Source of the DNA: Candidatus Bathyarchaeota archaeon
GTDB lineage: Archaea > Thermoproteota > Bathyarchaeia > RBG-16-48-13 > GCA-020355125
Assembly (NCBI GenBank): GCA_030617005.1
Contig: JAUWWH010000085.1
Coordinates: forward strand, 1 to 5,448
Direction of reading: 5' to 3'
Length of the DNA: 5,448 nucleotides
In this document: positions 1 through 3,814 of the stretch, in pieces
Layout of the letters: each line of letters starts with the position of its first letter
How positions within the stretch are numbered: the stretch's first letter is position 1
Notes under the pieces: model-generated
Told to the model about the DNA's origin: nothing
Seen by the model: the letters and a program-made list of their open reading frames with translations, nothing else
Databases searched by the model: none
Position numbers and translations under genes: made by a program

Positions 1-54
1 AAGCAACATACTTACTACACATGAACATATCCATACTTTTGAATCCATTTTCAT
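1..54 (-). CDS. 5' end of a membrane or secreted protein gene, cut by the window edge
   Basis: Reading leftward from an ATG at 54, 18 codons run to the window edge with no stop. The peptide begins MKMDSKVWICSCVVSMLL, a short charged head followed by a hydrophobic, cysteine-containing stretch. This suits a signal peptide or the first transmembrane helix. The start lies 10 nt after the stop of the upstream gene at 65, the same close packing seen elsewhere in the window. A second ATG two codons in (48) is an alternative start. The product cannot be named from so short a piece. The call rests on the open frame, the spacing and the hydrophobic N-terminus. Confidence 0.5.
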   Translation of the reverse strand, partial: MKMDSKVWICSCVVSMLL

Positions 55-64
55 TCTTAGATTT

Positions 65-334
65 TTAGAGTTCAAAATCCTTAATAGTATATCCTATTAT
101 AAACAATCCCCCTCCTCTTTCACAAGTAATATCATCTCCCACCCAATATACAAAATCACCATTTATCGCTACTGCACATACCTTCTCTGCATTGTTAAGT
201 CGTTCATAATTTCTGCCAAATTGGAATATAACTATACATATGACTAGGACAACTATTAATACACCTATAAAATGTAGTATCCTAATACATAGTTCATCTT
301 CTCCTGCTGCTGATAATTTAGTTGGTTTTGTCAT
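65..334 (-). CDS. Small one-pass membrane protein, unknown function
   Basis: This encodes an 89-aa protein with a polar, acidic N-terminus (about residues 1-16), a strongly hydrophobic helix at about 19-40 rich in Ile, Val and Leu, and a C-terminal soluble part of about 48 residues. Cysteines lie at 16, 33, 53 and 71; C53 and C71 in the soluble part could form a disulfide if that side faces outward. The ATG at 334 overlaps the stop of the preceding gene in an ATGA arrangement, so translation is probably coupled. It sits among three other small membrane protein genes, which suggests a joint role in a virion envelope or the host membrane, but this is inference. I do not recognise the family. 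Confidence 0.75.
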   Translation of the reverse strand: MTKPTKLSAAGEDELCIRILHFIGVLIVVLVICIVIFQFGRNYERLNNAEKVCAVAINGDFVYWVGDDITCERGGGLFIIGYTIKDFEL

Positions 335-573
335 TCTACAGGTTCAAGCTCATACTGTTCATCTACTGGTTCTAACTCACCTTGTTCATCCATCATCGTT
401 TGCTCACTTACAACTATCTCCTTTCCGAATATCCCACTTCTCATAAGAACAGAAGATGCTATCCCAAATACAATGGATATGCCTATGAGATAGAATACAG
501 GAGTCAGCAACAAAGACATATCTCCACTAGCCCTATCAAATACCTCACTTGTAGCAGTATAATTAACTGGCAT
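331..573 (-). CDS. Small membrane protein with a duplicated acidic nonapeptide tail
   Basis: This 80-aa protein has a short polar N-terminus, one hydrophobic helix at about 21-44, a basic turn (MRSGIFGK) and an acidic C-terminal tail. The tail consists of two copies of a nonapeptide, DEQGELEPV then DEQYELEPV (residues 62-79), ending in E. By the positive-inside tendency, the basic stretch after the helix suggests a cytoplasmic C-terminus. The ATG at 573 has no Shine-Dalgarno, but a TATA-like box lies about 20 nt upstream, so the gene may start a leaderless transcript that continues into the next gene through an ATGA overlap at 331-334. I do not recognise the family. Small virion membrane proteins can look like this, but nothing proves that role. 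Confidence 0.75.
   Translation of the reverse strand: MPVNYTATSEVFDRASGDMSLLLTPVFYLIGISIVFGIASSVLMRSGIFGKEIVVSEQTMMDEQGELEPVDEQYELEPVE
336..389. repeat. Two tandem 27-bp units encoding a nonapeptide repeat
   Basis: Units at 336-362 and 363-389 match at 21 of 27 positions and lie in frame at the 3' end of the minus-strand gene 331-573. They encode DEQ(G/Y)ELEPV twice. Four of the six base differences lie in synonymous codons (CAA/CAG, TTA/CTT and CCA/CCT, with two changes in the Leu codon), and the other two make the single Gly/Tyr change. Confidence 0.85.
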
Positions 574-589
574 TTTTTATTAATGGGAA

Positions 590-597
590 ATTATAAA
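590..597 (-). promoter_or_regulatory. Candidate archaeal TATA box upstream of the gene at 573
   Basis: On the minus strand TTTATAAT is centred about 20 nt before the ATG at 573, and no Shine-Dalgarno lies between. This is a little closer than the usual archaeal distance of about 25 nt from TATA box to transcription start, so the call is tentative. If real, the message would be leaderless or nearly so. Confidence 0.4.
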
Positions 598-611
598 TTT
601 CTCATTTATGA

Positions 612-630
612 TGAATCGCTATGCGATTCA
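612..630. repeat. Perfect inverted repeat, 8-bp arms with a 3-nt spacer
   Basis: TGAATCGC, TAT, GCGATTCA lies in the 65-nt gap between the gene ending at 639 and the gene starting at 573. In transcription order it falls after the first stop codon and before the candidate TATA box. It could fold as a hairpin or be a binding site for a dimeric repressor. No T-run follows on the minus strand, so an intrinsic terminator is not well supported. Confidence 0.65.
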
Positions 631-638
631 ACATATCA

Positions 639-857
639 TCATTCTATTGGGTTAATTAACTCAATCGTGCAATTACAATATTTATCAGGATTGAGAGCAA
701 TATCAATACAATTAGGAAGAGCAAGAGTTATGACGTAGGCAATCCATAATCCAATCCCAATTCCTACAGAGATACCAAGCCAAAACCAATAGGGTAAATG
801 ATGAAATTCTCTATTCATCCATTCCTTAAAGGGGATTCGTTTAACTGGTTTACTCAT
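639..857 (-). CDS. Small one-pass membrane protein with C-terminal cysteines
   Basis: This 72-aa protein has a basic, aromatic N-terminal segment (KRIPFKEWMNREFHHLPYW), a glycine-rich transmembrane helix at about 24-47 containing GISVGIGIG, and a short C-terminal tail with cysteines at 50, 61 and 63. The positive N-terminus predicts that this end is cytoplasmic and the cysteine-bearing tail is outside. The ATG at 857 overlaps the preceding stop (ATGA at 854-857), so translation is probably coupled to the small helical protein upstream. The small-residue spacing in the helix could permit helix packing or oligomerisation. The family is not recognised. It belongs to the left-hand cluster of membrane proteins. 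Confidence 0.75.
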   Translation of the reverse strand: MSKPVKRIPFKEWMNREFHHLPYWFWLGISVGIGIGLWIAYVITLALPNCIDIALNPDKYCNCTIELINPIE

Positions 858-1048
858 TTTTCAATTAAATCTACAAGTGCCCTTCTAATTGAACGAAACG
901 TATTTATCTCATAATCGTGGTAACCTACTTTAAACTTTAGAGTGAATTCAGAGGGTGAATAATCTCTTAAATGTTCAATTATTCTAATAGATTTCTCAAT
1001 ATTTTCTATTCTTCCTTTGATTTTGGATAATAATTCAGTATCGGTCAT
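854..1048 (-). CDS. Small helical protein, unknown function
   Basis: From the ATG at 1048 this encodes 64 aa. Residues 1-30 (TDTELLSKIKGRIENIEKSIRIIEHL region) have heptad-like hydrophobic spacing consistent with a short coiled coil or helical hairpin. The middle is more strand-like (FTLKFKVGY), and the end is a second helix rich in Arg and Leu. A GTG at 1063 would add five residues (MGRIT), but it would overlap the preceding RHH-like gene by 8 nt. The ATG leaves a 7-nt gap and is preferred. No clear Shine-Dalgarno is visible for either. The stop overlaps the start of the next gene (ATGA). A regulatory partner of the upstream RHH-like protein is possible, but only gene order suggests it. Confidence 0.65.
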   Translation of the reverse strand: MTDTELLSKIKGRIENIEKSIRIIEHLRDYSPSEFTLKFKVGYHDYEINTFRSIRRALVDLIEK

Positions 1049-1055
1049 TGTTATT

Positions 1056-1229
1056 CTACCCACTCTTAACTCTTTCCAATCCTTTTCGTATCAGATAGCG
1101 TACCATATCTGAGGAGATCATATCTGAGGAAATAAGCCTAAAACCGATCCTACTTTCTAATTCCTTCTGATAATTCTTAAGCTCTTTTTCTAAATCATCA
1201 GGACACAATATAACTAGGGATTTAGCCAT
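1056..1229 (-). CDS. 57-aa ribbon-helix-helix-like DNA-binding protein
   Basis: An open frame of 57 codons starts at an ATG at 1229 and ends with TAG at 1056-1058. The N-terminus MAKSLVILCPDDLEKELKNY reads as the strand (SLVIL) plus first helix of an RHH fold, in the style of CopG/MetJ/Arc proteins. The C-terminus (DMVRYLIRKGLERVKSG) reads as the second helix with the usual Arg and Gly pattern. Between them lies a longer, repeated linker, ISSDMISSDM (residues 33-42), encoded by a tandem 15-bp duplication. RHH proteins act as dimers on short inverted repeats, often their own operators. The gene is close upstream of 854-1048. The function is inferred from the fold pattern only. It could also be a diverged antitoxin, but no toxin is recognised beside it. 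Confidence 0.65.
   Translation of the reverse strand: MAKSLVILCPDDLEKELKNYQKELESRIGFRLISSDMISSDMVRYLIRKGLERVKSG
1104..1133. repeat. Tandem 15-bp duplication inside an RHH-like gene
   Basis: CATATCTGAGGAGAT (1104-1118) is followed directly by CATATCTGAGGAAAT (1119-1133), differing at one base. On the coding strand it doubles the peptide ISSDM while keeping the frame. It lengthens the turn before the second RHH helix. Confidence 0.85.
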
Positions 1230-1334
1230 TCTCTCAATATATTAAACGGGGGGGTGAGGTATGAACCTCAAAATTCTACAGATTGAGTGGTGGTTGGAAA
1301 TGGTTAGTTTTTGAAGAATCAGAAGCCCCCCCAT
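1230..1334. other. Non-coding spacer with G7/C7 tracts and a hairpin
   Basis: No convincing gene lies here. The spacer contains G7 at 1248-1254 and C7 at 1326-1332, which are complementary and 71 nt apart, and a perfect hairpin TGAGGT-ATGA-ACCTCA at 1255-1270 directly next to the G tract. A TATA-like element (AATATATTAAA, about 1236-1246) lies beside the ATG at 1229. It is too close (about 11 nt) to serve as that gene's leaderless promoter. The spacer probably holds the promoter and operator of the left-hand unit, but I cannot place the start of transcription. Confidence 0.55.
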
Positions 1335-1376
1335 AAAAAAAAATGAAGAGGAAGATTATTTTTCCTCCTCTTCCTC
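1335..1376 (-). terminator. Likely intrinsic terminator: purine/pyrimidine hairpin followed by T9
   Basis: On the minus strand the 3' end of the acidic-tail gene can form a hairpin with 8-bp arms (1369-1376 with 1348-1355, loop 1356-1368), immediately followed by nine T residues (1343-1335). Alternative pairings exist because the arms are GAGGAAG-like repeats. The upstream arm lies inside the codons for the glutamate tail of the gene, and the stop codon sits in the loop. T-runs are the usual archaeal termination signal, so the T9 alone may be sufficient. Confidence 0.6.
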
Positions 1377-1646
1377 ATCTCCTTTATCGAAGTTACCCAG
1401 TACGTTACCCTCTTCCCTACTTTCCATATACAGCTTCGCTATCTCATGGTCGGAATAGGTATCAAACATATGTCTTACTAAGGTATGGGTTAAAGAAGTC
1501 CTGTTCACAGGTACTCTACACTGCCTGAATGTCTCAATAATCCGATCCTGATTATCGGTTATATCACTCATGGCTTCCTTCCTAGCAATCGCAGCCTGTT
1601 TTATAGCTTCCTTTTCCTCCGGCATTTTCTTTTTGGTTTCGGTCAT
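1356..1646 (-). CDS. 96-aa helical protein with polyglutamate tail, unknown function
   Basis: Residues 1-27 are highly charged and lysine/glutamate-rich, probably a long helix. Residues 33-75 form one or two amphipathic helices (DRIIETFRQCRVPVNRTSLTHTL region, then DHEIAKLYMES), and the C-terminus is strongly acidic (DKGDEEEEEK). The VPVNRTSL segment followed by a helix slightly resembles the turn and second helix of RHH or helix-turn-helix proteins, but no strand is evident, so I do not assign a DNA-binding fold. The ATG at 1646 has no Shine-Dalgarno. An AT-rich TATA-like stretch lies about 22 nt upstream in the gap after the methyltransferase. The gene appears to be last in its transcript because a hairpin and T-run follow its stop. 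Confidence 0.7.
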   Translation of the reverse strand: MTETKKKMPEEKEAIKQAAIARKEAMSDITDNQDRIIETFRQCRVPVNRTSLTHTLVRHMFDTYSDHEIAKLYMESREEGNVLGNFDKGDEEEEEK

Positions 1647-1660
1647 TTTTGGTTTTTAGG

Positions 1661-1673
1661 TTTAATATTATTT
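1661..1673 (-). promoter_or_regulatory. Candidate TATA box for the acidic-tail gene
   Basis: On the minus strand AAATAATATTAAA is centred about 21-23 nt before the ATG at 1646, in the 32-nt gap after the methyltransferase stop. No Shine-Dalgarno follows. The spacing is compatible with a leaderless message, but AT-rich filler would look similar. Confidence 0.35.
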
Positions 1674-1678
1674 AGATT

Positions 1679-2059
1679 TCAGTCTTTAAATACCGCTATA
1701 CAAGAAGGAAAGGGTGCTGAGTTGTGGTACTCATCAAATTTTAATCTTCCTTTAATGAATCTGATCTCTTTTGCCTTCATAATCCAATTATGCCACCACT
1801 TAGTATCAGTTCTGGATGGGATCAAAAATACAATTAATGATTCTTCATAACCCTTTTTAATCCACTTCCCGATCTCCCGACCATAGGGAGGATTTACAAA
1901 ATTACGATTTCCCCATTCAATATTCAATCCATCAAACGAAGGATCGGGCGGACAGGGATCAAAATCAAAGTTAAACTCCTCATTAAGTTTAGCATATAAC
2001 CATTTTGGAGTTTTCCAGTCCAACCGCAGGGAAGAGAACATGAGATCAGTATTAACCAT
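1679..2059 (-). CDS. dam: Phage-type Dam DNA N6-adenine methyltransferase
   Basis: This 126-aa protein matches the pattern of the small phage Dam family, which transfers a methyl group from S-adenosylmethionine to adenine N6 in DNA. Visible in order are the N-terminal signature MFSSLRLDWKTPKWLYAKL (residues 7-25), FDFDPCP (31-37, cofactor pocket), the catalytic tetrapeptide NPPY within FVNPPYG (54-60), PSRTDTKWWH (81-90), GRLKF (104-108) and APFPS (115-119). All core motifs are present, so the enzyme is probably active. The frame extends to 2098, but the added residues do not fit the family and a TATA box lies at 2081-2090. The ATG at 2059 is therefore chosen as a leaderless start. Likely roles are protection from host restriction or marking of the element's own DNA. 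No partner endonuclease is adjacent, so it is probably an orphan enzyme. The target sequence cannot be told from the protein. Confidence 0.9.
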   Translation of the reverse strand: MVNTDLMFSSLRLDWKTPKWLYAKLNEEFNFDFDPCPPDPSFDGLNIEWGNRNFVNPPYGREIGKWIKKGYEESLIVFLIPSRTDTKWWHNWIMKAKEIRFIKGRLKFDEYHNSAPFPSCIAVFKD

Positions 2060-2147
2060 TGTTAATCTTTGTGAATAATCTATATATAACATACGCATCT
2101 ACAATAAGTATTACGCTCCAAAAGAGTTGCCAATACCATATCATCAT
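2052..2147 (-). CDS. Possible 31-aa membrane microprotein
   Basis: An ATG at 2147 overlaps the acyltransferase stop in an ATGA arrangement, like four other junctions in this window. It opens 31 codons ending with TAA at 2052-2054, just inside the methyltransferase start. The peptide begins MMIWYWQLFWSVILIVDAYV and ends with a short basic polar tail (YRLFTKINNG). It would make one transmembrane helix with an aromatic belt at its N-terminal end. The coupled start and the clear membrane pattern support a real gene. Against it, an open frame of 31 codons can arise by chance, and the methyltransferase TATA box lies inside it. No family is recognised. Confidence 0.4.
   Translation of the reverse strand: MMIWYWQLFWSVILIVDAYVIYRLFTKINNG
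2081..2090 (-). promoter_or_regulatory. TATA box of the methyltransferase gene
   Basis: GTTATATATA on the minus strand is centred about 26 nt upstream of the ATG at 2059, the standard archaeal distance between TATA box and transcription start. Transcription would begin at or next to the start codon. This is the clearest archaeal signal in the window, and it also decides the start of the methyltransferase. Confidence 0.65.
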
Positions 2148-2548
2148 ATTACTCCTATCTCTAATTCATCCTTAGTTAATTTCCTTATAAACCTTGCAGG
2201 AATCCCATACCACATTTCATTAGCTGGAACATCTCGGTTTACAAGTGAACATGCTCCAATGATGCTATTCTCCCCAATAGTAATCCCCGGAAATATTACA
2301 GAGTTTGCTCCAATCCGGCAGCCTTCCTTTAACGTTATTTTACCCCGCTTACCATCTATGGTTGATTCGCTCATTATGACACAATGGTATCCTATTTTGA
2401 CATTGTTCTGAATCTCTACGCCATTTTCGCATCCGATAACCACAAAGTTACCTATCTGTGTATTCTTGCCCAGAGTAAGATTCTCTTTATATCTTACAAG
2501 CCAGAGCCATTGCGTCAAGCCATATTCAGAGTATTTGGGTTTATCCAT
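2144..2548 (-). CDS. Hexapeptide-repeat (left-handed beta-helix) acyltransferase
   Basis: This 134-aa protein carries hexapeptide repeats from about residue 25 to 103, for example IGNFVVIG, VKIGYHCVI, CRIGANSVIFPGITIGENSIIGACSLV. It then shows the C-terminal signature DVPANEMWYGIPARFIRKL, typical of WbbJ/NodL/maltose acetyltransferase relatives that acetylate sugars with acetyl-CoA. The repeats form a left-handed beta-helix that trimerises. It is shorter than typical sugar O-acetyltransferases (about 180-200 aa), lacking most of the N-terminal helical part. The only histidine is H55 and the usual catalytic loop is not obvious, so activity is likely but not certain. A surface-sugar or nucleotide-sugar substrate is a guess. 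The gene follows the upstream stop by 25 nt. A CATATAAGAA element at 2561-2570 is too close (18 nt) to be a confident promoter. Confidence 0.85.
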   Translation of the reverse strand: MDKPKYSEYGLTQWLWLVRYKENLTLGKNTQIGNFVVIGCENGVEIQNNVKIGYHCVIMSESTIDGKRGKITLKEGCRIGANSVIFPGITIGENSIIGACSLVNRDVPANEMWYGIPARFIRKLTKDELEIGVI

Positions 2549-2573
2549 CTTCTATACAAATTCTTATATGAGC

Positions 2574-2789
2574 CTAAGTTTTCTTGAATGCAATCAATCT
2601 ATTCAAATCCGCTAAAATATCCATCAAAAGACTAGACTGCTTAAGATCAAAGCGTAATGATCTAATCTTCAAATCATTCAATTCAACTTCAATCAAATCT
2701 TTTAGCAGTTGATATTCTCTCAAAGTCAAAGAGCGTCTGCCCTCTATCCTCTTCTCTAAGAGTACATCAAGGGTTGTTAGGTTTGCCAT
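2574..2789 (-). CDS. 71-aa helical protein, unknown function
   Basis: The protein is almost all helix: residues 6-16 (LDVLLEKRIEG), 22-40 (TLREYQLLKDLIEVELNDL) and 45-68, with regular leucines and many charges. This suggests a small helical bundle or coiled-coil dimer. Two ATGs compete, at 2795 and 2789. The second has GGAG six bases upstream and gives the start MANLTTLDVL, so it is chosen. Both overlap the end of the preceding gene (to 2767) by more than 20 nt, so translation is probably coupled. A DNA-binding or scaffolding role is possible but not shown, and I do not recognise the family. Confidence 0.65.
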   Translation of the reverse strand: MANLTTLDVLLEKRIEGRRSLTLREYQLLKDLIEVELNDLKIRSLRFDLKQSSLLMDILADLNRLIAFKKT

Positions 2790-2952
2790 CTCCAATAATC
2801 CTCTTCAAAGGAACACCCTTTATATCCTTATTCAGCATCTTTTCAACTGCTGACACTGGAATAGTGTACCATTCATCCTCTGCATATTTCAAAATAATTG
2901 CCTTACCTGAATCTGATAGAGACAGGAATTTATTCGTTCTTTCTAGTGCCAT
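2767..2952 (-). CDS. 61-aa protein, unknown function
   Basis: The sequence alternates strands and one helix: KFLSLSDSGKAIILKY (two strands with a turn), DEWYTIPVSAVEKMLN (strand then helix) and a strand KGVPLKRII before a proline-rich end. The arrangement suggests a small beta-barrel with one helix, but no named fold can be asserted. The ATG at 2952 overlaps the end of the nuclease gene by 23 nt, and its own end overlaps the next gene, so three genes share staggered overlaps here. Lack of a Shine-Dalgarno is typical of this window. Co-expression with the nuclease makes an accessory or regulatory role plausible, by context only. Confidence 0.65.
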   Translation of the reverse strand: MALERTNKFLSLSDSGKAIILKYAEDEWYTIPVSAVEKMLNKDIKGVPLKRIIGDGKPNNP

Positions 2953-3358
2953 TTTTCCATAAACTCAGATAGTAGTTGATTAAACGTAATGTATGTAACT
3001 TCCAACGTAGAGGAAGTATGACATACTCCAGCCCACTATCAGATTGGATATAGTAAGGCAATCCAACTAATAGTTTTTTGAGTAGAGAGGGATTAATAAC
3101 TCTCATATCCCCTCTCACTGCATCTACTATAACCACATAACCTCTTTTTTGAATTAAAGCATCCACCTGAATTTTGGATAGATAAATATCCCGTCGAAAA
3201 GCATTAACTCCCTGCCGAAGTCCCTTAACCTCTACATATCTACCTGCAACAATAAAATCCAGTGGTTTATCCTTCTTGATAGGGATACCCTCTGCCTCGA
3301 TTAAATCCTTAAATTCCTCCTCATAGATATTGGGATTAATAAAGGTTTTATGGATCAT
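2930..3358 (-). CDS. Predicted PD-(D/E)XK-fold nuclease
   Basis: From the ATG at 3358 this gives 142 aa. The PD-(D/E)XK core is visible: an N-terminal helix with acidic residues (YEEEFKDLIEAEG, 12-24), then PLDFIV with D34, the next strand YVEVKG with E43 and K45, and a following helix with the conserved-type glutamine (SKIQVDALIQK, Q64) before the strand GYVVIVDAV. D34, E43 and K45 would bind metal and catalyse phosphodiester cleavage. This spacing is seen in Holliday-junction resolvases, VRR-NUC proteins and restriction-like nucleases. The C-terminal 45 residues are less typical and may bind DNA or a partner. A TTG at 3370 would add four residues, but the ATG one base after the previous stop is preferred. 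A role in recombination or replication-intermediate processing fits the neighbouring primase-like gene. The exact subfamily is not determined. Confidence 0.7.
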   Translation of the reverse strand: MIHKTFINPNIYEEEFKDLIEAEGIPIKKDKPLDFIVAGRYVEVKGLRQGVNAFRRDIYLSKIQVDALIQKRGYVVIVDAVRGDMRVINPSLLKKLLVGLPYYIQSDSGLEYVILPLRWKLHTLRLINYYLSLWKNGTRKNE

Positions 3359-3359
3359 A

Positions 3360-3527
3360 TTAACAGTCAATCAACTTAACCTGTAACTCCTCCAACTCTC
3401 CTTTCCTATTTTTCTCTTTCATTCTTCTCAATTCAAAGAGATTGTGCAATGATCTCTGGAATGTTTCATGTTCCCGCATCAATTTTGACGCTTCCGATTC
3501 AGTAGATTCACCAGTTACCACTTTCAT
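3360..3527 (-). CDS. 55-aa charged helical protein
   Basis: This short frame fills the gap between two larger genes. The ATG at 3527 overlaps the preceding stop (ATGA), 55 codons follow, and TAA at 3360-3362 ends one base before the nuclease ATG. The protein is polar at its N-terminus (MKVVTGESTESEASK), then a long charged helix (REHETFQRSLHNLFELRRMKEK through ELEELQVKLID) likely to form a coiled coil. The ATGA overlap and perfect fit between neighbours argue that it is real despite its length. A small nuclease partner or regulator is a context-based guess. No family is recognised. Confidence 0.65.
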   Translation of the reverse strand: MKVVTGESTESEASKLMREHETFQRSLHNLFELRRMKEKNRKGELEELQVKLIDC

Positions 3528-3814
3528 TCAGCAGATGAATCCTCTTCAAATATCCGTGAATCCCAAACACGTTGTGTTGCAGTAGCGTTTCCTATTATAC
3601 CCCGTTTGTTAAGCAGCCGCATGACTTGGTTAAACATTGCAGTCTTAATATCTATTGTACGATATGTTCTAGGTGAACCGATTATCAACACTTGATAATG
3701 AGTGTATCCTTTTCGTTGAAAGTGATTCCGAAGGAGTTTACTGTTAAGTCTCATATGCTTCTTGGCAAATTCCTTAGATTCATATATGGCTAAGTCATAG
3801 GTTAATAATTTCAT
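3524..3814 (-). CDS. 96-aa alpha/beta protein, unknown function
   Basis: A strand (KLLTYDLAIY) is followed by a basic helix (SKEFAKKHMRLNSKLLRNHFQRKG), a second strand (HYQVLIIGS), a polar loop with SPRTYRT, a helix (KTAMFNQVMRLLNKRG) and a polar acidic C-terminus. The basic helix and net positive charge of the first 75 residues suggest nucleic-acid binding. The gene is coupled at both ends by ATGA overlaps (3811-3814 and 3524-3527), tying it to the primase-like gene upstream and the 55-aa gene downstream. I do not recognise the family. A replication accessory role is suggested by position only. Confidence 0.7.
   Translation of the reverse strand: MKLLTYDLAIYESKEFAKKHMRLNSKLLRNHFQRKGYTHYQVLIIGSPRTYRTIDIKTAMFNQVMRLLNKRGIIGNATATQRVWDSRIFEEDSSAE

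Noticed and set aside
382..738. 118-codon plus-strand open frame across the membrane-protein genes
   Set aside because: It lies opposite two better-supported minus-strand genes. Its product is low-complexity, His/Tyr/Ser-rich with no domain pattern, and it has no promoter or Shine-Dalgarno.
1236..1246. TATA box for the 57-aa RHH-like gene at 1229
   Set aside because: Its centre is only about 11 nt from the ATG, so transcription would begin inside the gene and remove the RHH strand.
1230..1334. 31-codon minus-strand frame starting at 1334 just after T9
   Set aside because: Its product (MGGLLILQKL... ending HPPV) has unlikely composition, and it starts directly at the terminator T-run.
2127..2411. 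94-codon plus-strand open frame opposite the acyltransferase
   Set aside because: It is a shadow of the hexapeptide-repeat gene, whose periodic codons leave the opposite strand open.
1679..3358. Restriction-modification pair of the methyltransferase and the PD-(D/E)XK protein
   Set aside because: The genes are separated by about 0.9 kb and several other genes. The methyltransferase is a phage Dam type usually found alone, and it has its own promoter.
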